A stretch of 7,235 nucleotides of DNA from contig BNZF01000058.1 in the NCBI GenBank assembly GCA_026000865.1, positions 1 through 7,235 on the forward strand, written 5' to 3'. The first letter of the stretch is position 1; each line of letters opens with the position of its first letter. The notes under the pieces are model-generated. The model was not told where the DNA came from and did not search any database. It worked only from the letters and a program-made list of their open reading frames with translations. A program made the position numbers and the translations under genes. This document shows, one piece after another, positions 5,178 to 7,235 of the stretch. This DNA comes from Clostridia bacterium (GTDB lineage: Bacteria; Bacillota; Clostridia; Oscillospirales; Ruminococcaceae).

Positions 5178-6995
5178 ATGCAAAAAATCAAAAAACTAAT
5201 GTCAATATTAGTAATCACAACATTGATTGCCAACATCATGTTGGTGCAAGCGACAAACAATCAAGAGCAAACAAAGCAACCAATCACCCCAACACCGCCG
5301 ACATTCGGGATTACCGAGGAGCTTCAAGACGTCATGGACAACAGCGGCGCAGAAGACCTGATACCTGTTGATATTTGGACGACGCCCATTGAAATTGAGG
5401 ACGTTGAGCAGGAAGTCAAAGCACAAATCGGCTACAATAAAGCCGATATCACCGCTCCATATGACCGTGAGGATTTTGACGTTGAAATCGTTGGAGAATA
5501 TTCCGCAGAACAAGTTGACGCTTATATCGCGGCGGAACGCACCATCTATGTTGAAAGGCAACTTAACGCCACCGAGCAATTCCTCAACAGCTGTGCAAAC
5601 ATTGTGAATTTGCAAGCATCAAGAAACACCGAAAATATTTTTGTCAGCAAATTCGCACCGCTTATTCGAGTTGAACTGACCAAACAAGAAATCGAAACAA
5701 TTTCAAACAATGAATTTGTTGAAGTTCTCTATTATAGTCCGCCTGTTGAAATGATTGCCGAAACACTCACAAGTATCCCTACCATTCAGGCAAATTATAC
5801 AAGAGATACAATGGGTCTTGACGGGAGTGGTGTAAAAATTGGGATGATTGAACCAAGCGAACCAGATAGAACAAAACCTTATTTTACTGCTGGAAATTTC
5901 TTCTTTGACACAAGTAAATCAAGAGCACATCATCCACACTCCGATATGGTTGCCGCAATAATGGTTGCAAAATCATATGGTGGTTTTAAAGGTATCGTGC
6001 CTAATGCGAAATTATATAGTGCTTATAACTCTACGGATACTCAATGGAATGACAGAATAGAATGGTTACTTTTACAAAATGTTAATGTAATTAATATGAG
6101 TGCATATCTTGGAGATGGAACTACTGCTTCATATGAGTCACCAGAAAGATGGACAGACCATATTGCAATTAACCATAGTGTCCATTTTGTTAAGTCTTCT
6201 GGAAATAATGGTGGTAATGTTACAAGCCCTGGAATGGCATATAATATTATAACTGTTGGTGCAATAAACGACAATAATACTCCATCACAAACAGATGATG
6301 GTTTTACAACATACTCAAGTTATATCCAAGGTAGCCTTCTTACTAACAAACCTGATTTAGTCGCTCCTGGAGGAAATGAAACTCCCGAAATAAATATTCA
6401 GTCAGCAGCGGGATCAGATTTGGGTACAAGTTATTCTGCACCGCACGTTACCGGAATTGTTGCTCAACTTTGTCAAAAAACGCCTGCATTAAAAACTATG
6501 CAAGATACCGTTAAATCTATCATTACCGCTGGAATTAACCATAACCACATTTCATATTATACAAGTAGCACAGGACAGAATTTTGATAAAATGGGAGCAG
6601 GTTGTGTTGACGCAAAAGGTGCTTATTATGTAACCAATAGTGCTCGTTATGTTTCAGCTAATTTTGCTGCGAACACTACTGCGGGTACTACACGGAACTA
6701 CACATTCAACACAACTTCTGCTGATACGGTTATACGTGTTTCGTTAAGTTGGTTAAAATATTCTACTCTGTCGGGTACACATTCTTCCGCAACACCCACA
6801 GTAGGAACTCTTGCAGATTTAGATTTGCACGTTTATGATAAAAACAACGACCCAGTTGGCACTGGAAATTCAGTTTATAATAACACTGAAATAGTACAAT
6901 TTACACCGTCCGCCTCATTAAGCCCATATAGAATTGAAGTTAAACAGTATGCCAATTCAGATAGGACAGTTTATTATACTGTTTCTTGGTACTAA
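5178..6995 (+). CDS. Secreted subtilisin-family (S8) serine protease with Glu in place of catalytic Asp
   Basis: 605 residues. N-terminal signal peptide: KIKK, a hydrophobic core, and VQA before a likely cut after residue 25. Residues 26-205 form an acidic N-terminal region, possibly a propeptide, without a clear inhibitor-I9 signature. The S8 fold spans about 206-490. The Asp motif reads KIGMIEPSEPD, so Glu225 stands where DTG/DSG is expected. The His motif HPHSDMVAAI gives His254. SSGNNG (340-345) gives the oxyanion Asn, and GTSYSAPHVTG (416-426) gives Ser418. Residues about 495-605 form a beta-rich C-terminal domain (LADLDLHVYDKNNDPV, then FTPSASLSPYRIEVKQY) like the accessory domains of secreted proteases. 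It has no membrane anchor or sorting signal, so it is probably released. The lipoprotein gene follows after 3 nt. Base composition changes within the gene: 49% GC at 5281-5520 against 34% at 5881-6120 by hand count. The fold is certain; activity with an E-H-S triad is not. Confidence 0.92.
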   Translation: MQKIKKLMSILVITTLIANIMLVQATNNQEQTKQPITPTPPTFGITEELQDVMDNSGAEDLIPVDIWTTPIEIEDVEQEVKAQIGYNKADITAPYDREDFDVEIVGEYSAEQVDAYIAAERTIYVERQLNATEQFLNSCANIVNLQASRNTENIFVSKFAPLIRVELTKQEIETISNNEFVEVLYYSPPVEMIAETLTSIPTIQANYTRDTMGLDGSGVKIGMIEPSEPDRTKPYFTAGNFFFDTSKSRAHHPHSDMVAAIMVAKSYGGFKGIVPNAKLYSAYNSTDTQWNDRIEWLLLQNVNVINMSAYLGDGTTASYESPERWTDHIAINHSVHFVKSSGNNGGNVTSPGMAYNIITVGAINDNNTPSQTDDGFTTYSSYIQGSLLTNKPDLVAPGGNETPEINIQSAAGSDLGTSYSAPHVTGIVAQLCQKTPALKTMQDTVKSIITAGINHNHISYYTSSTGQNFDKMGAGCVDAKGAYYVTNSARYVSANFAANTTAGTTRNYTFNTTSADTVIRVSLSWLKYSTLSGTHSSATPTVGTLADLDLHVYDKNNDPVGTGNSVYNNTEIVQFTPSASLSPYRIEVKQYANSDRTVYYTVSWY

Positions 6996-6998
6996 GCC

Positions 6999-7235
6999 AT
7001 GAAAAAATTAATTATTTTGTTTGTTATATCAATAATATTGCTCTTAGGCGGGTGCAATGCTGTTGAAAACAATAAAACAACAAGTGACGGTGTATTAAGT
7101 GACGGCACATTAAGTGACGGCTCGATTAATGGTAATATTTCATTCACTCTTGGAAAATCTCTTGTAGACCCTTTTGAATTTGTGCTTTATGATACTCAGG
7201 ACCCTAAATCAATAACAATATGCTCAGTTTATGAA
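6999..7235 (+). CDS. Putative lipoprotein, 5' part only (runs off the window)
   Basis: The first 79 residues are present and open to the last base. A lysine start (MKK), a hydrophobic stretch and LLGGC give a lipobox with Cys19 as the lipidated residue, so the protein should be anchored on the outer face of the membrane. Next come three in-frame 15-nt repeats (7083-7127) encoding SDGVL, SDGTL and SDGSI, probably a flexible linker, and then a segment with ISFTLGKSLVDPFEF that may begin a folded domain. The gene starts 3 nt after the protease stop with no separate Shine-Dalgarno, so translation is likely coupled. I do not recognise the family; a partner or substrate role with the protease is speculation. 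Confidence 0.78.
   Translation, partial: MKKLIILFVISIILLLGGCNAVENNKTTSDGVLSDGTLSDGSINGNISFTLGKSLVDPFEFVLYDTQDPKSITICSVYE

Noticed and set aside
5208..5615. 135-residue minus-strand frame opposite the protease 5' part
   Set aside because: Shadow of the protease frame, whose signal peptide, promoter and RBS are clear.

Overview
The window looks like chromosomal DNA from a low-GC Gram-positive anaerobe, most likely a Clostridia-type member of the Bacillota. The basis is AT-rich intergenic DNA, a GGAGG Shine-Dalgarno before the phosphohexomutase, a clostridial-looking phosphofructokinase subfamily, a 553-residue PgcA-type mutase, and a secreted subtilase followed by a lipoprotein. The assignment to Clostridia is an inference; no rRNA or tRNA gene is present to settle it.

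Layout from left to right. (1) About 1-206: no gene, but two 47-bp tandem repeats, each able to fold into two hairpins; the second supplies the stop codon of the gene beside it. (2) 207-1265, minus strand: 6-phosphofructokinase. (3) 1266-2016: non-coding and packed with repeat modules, including one roughly 390-bp repeat (copy A, 1561-1946). (4) 2017-2602, minus strand: an overlapping two-gene MNT nucleotidyltransferase / HEPN cassette of the MntA-HepT toxin-antitoxin type. (5) 2613-3008: a second, directly oriented copy of the repeat (copy B), so the cassette is bracketed by repeats. (6) 3018-4679, minus strand: phosphoglucomutase/phosphomannomutase with a good promoter and RBS. (7) 4680-5177: divergent intergenic region with a duplicated 54-bp segment, a GC-rich hairpin, a 10-bp inverted repeat, helically phased CGAAA motifs and a sigma-A-like promoter reading right. 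(8) 5178-6995, plus strand: secreted subtilisin-family (S8) protease with Glu where the catalytic Asp is expected. (9) 6999-7235, plus strand: start of a lipoprotein gene cut by the window end.

The phosphofructokinase and the phosphohexomutase are central sugar-phosphate genes on the same strand; the repeats and the toxin-antitoxin cassette lie between them and look like accessory DNA. The protease and the lipoprotein are 3 nt apart and probably one envelope or secretion operon, transcribed away from the sugar genes.

The least ordinary features are the MNT-HEPN cassette between two long direct repeats with internal symmetry, the altered active-site residues of both the phosphofructokinase and the protease, and the base-composition change inside the protease gene.
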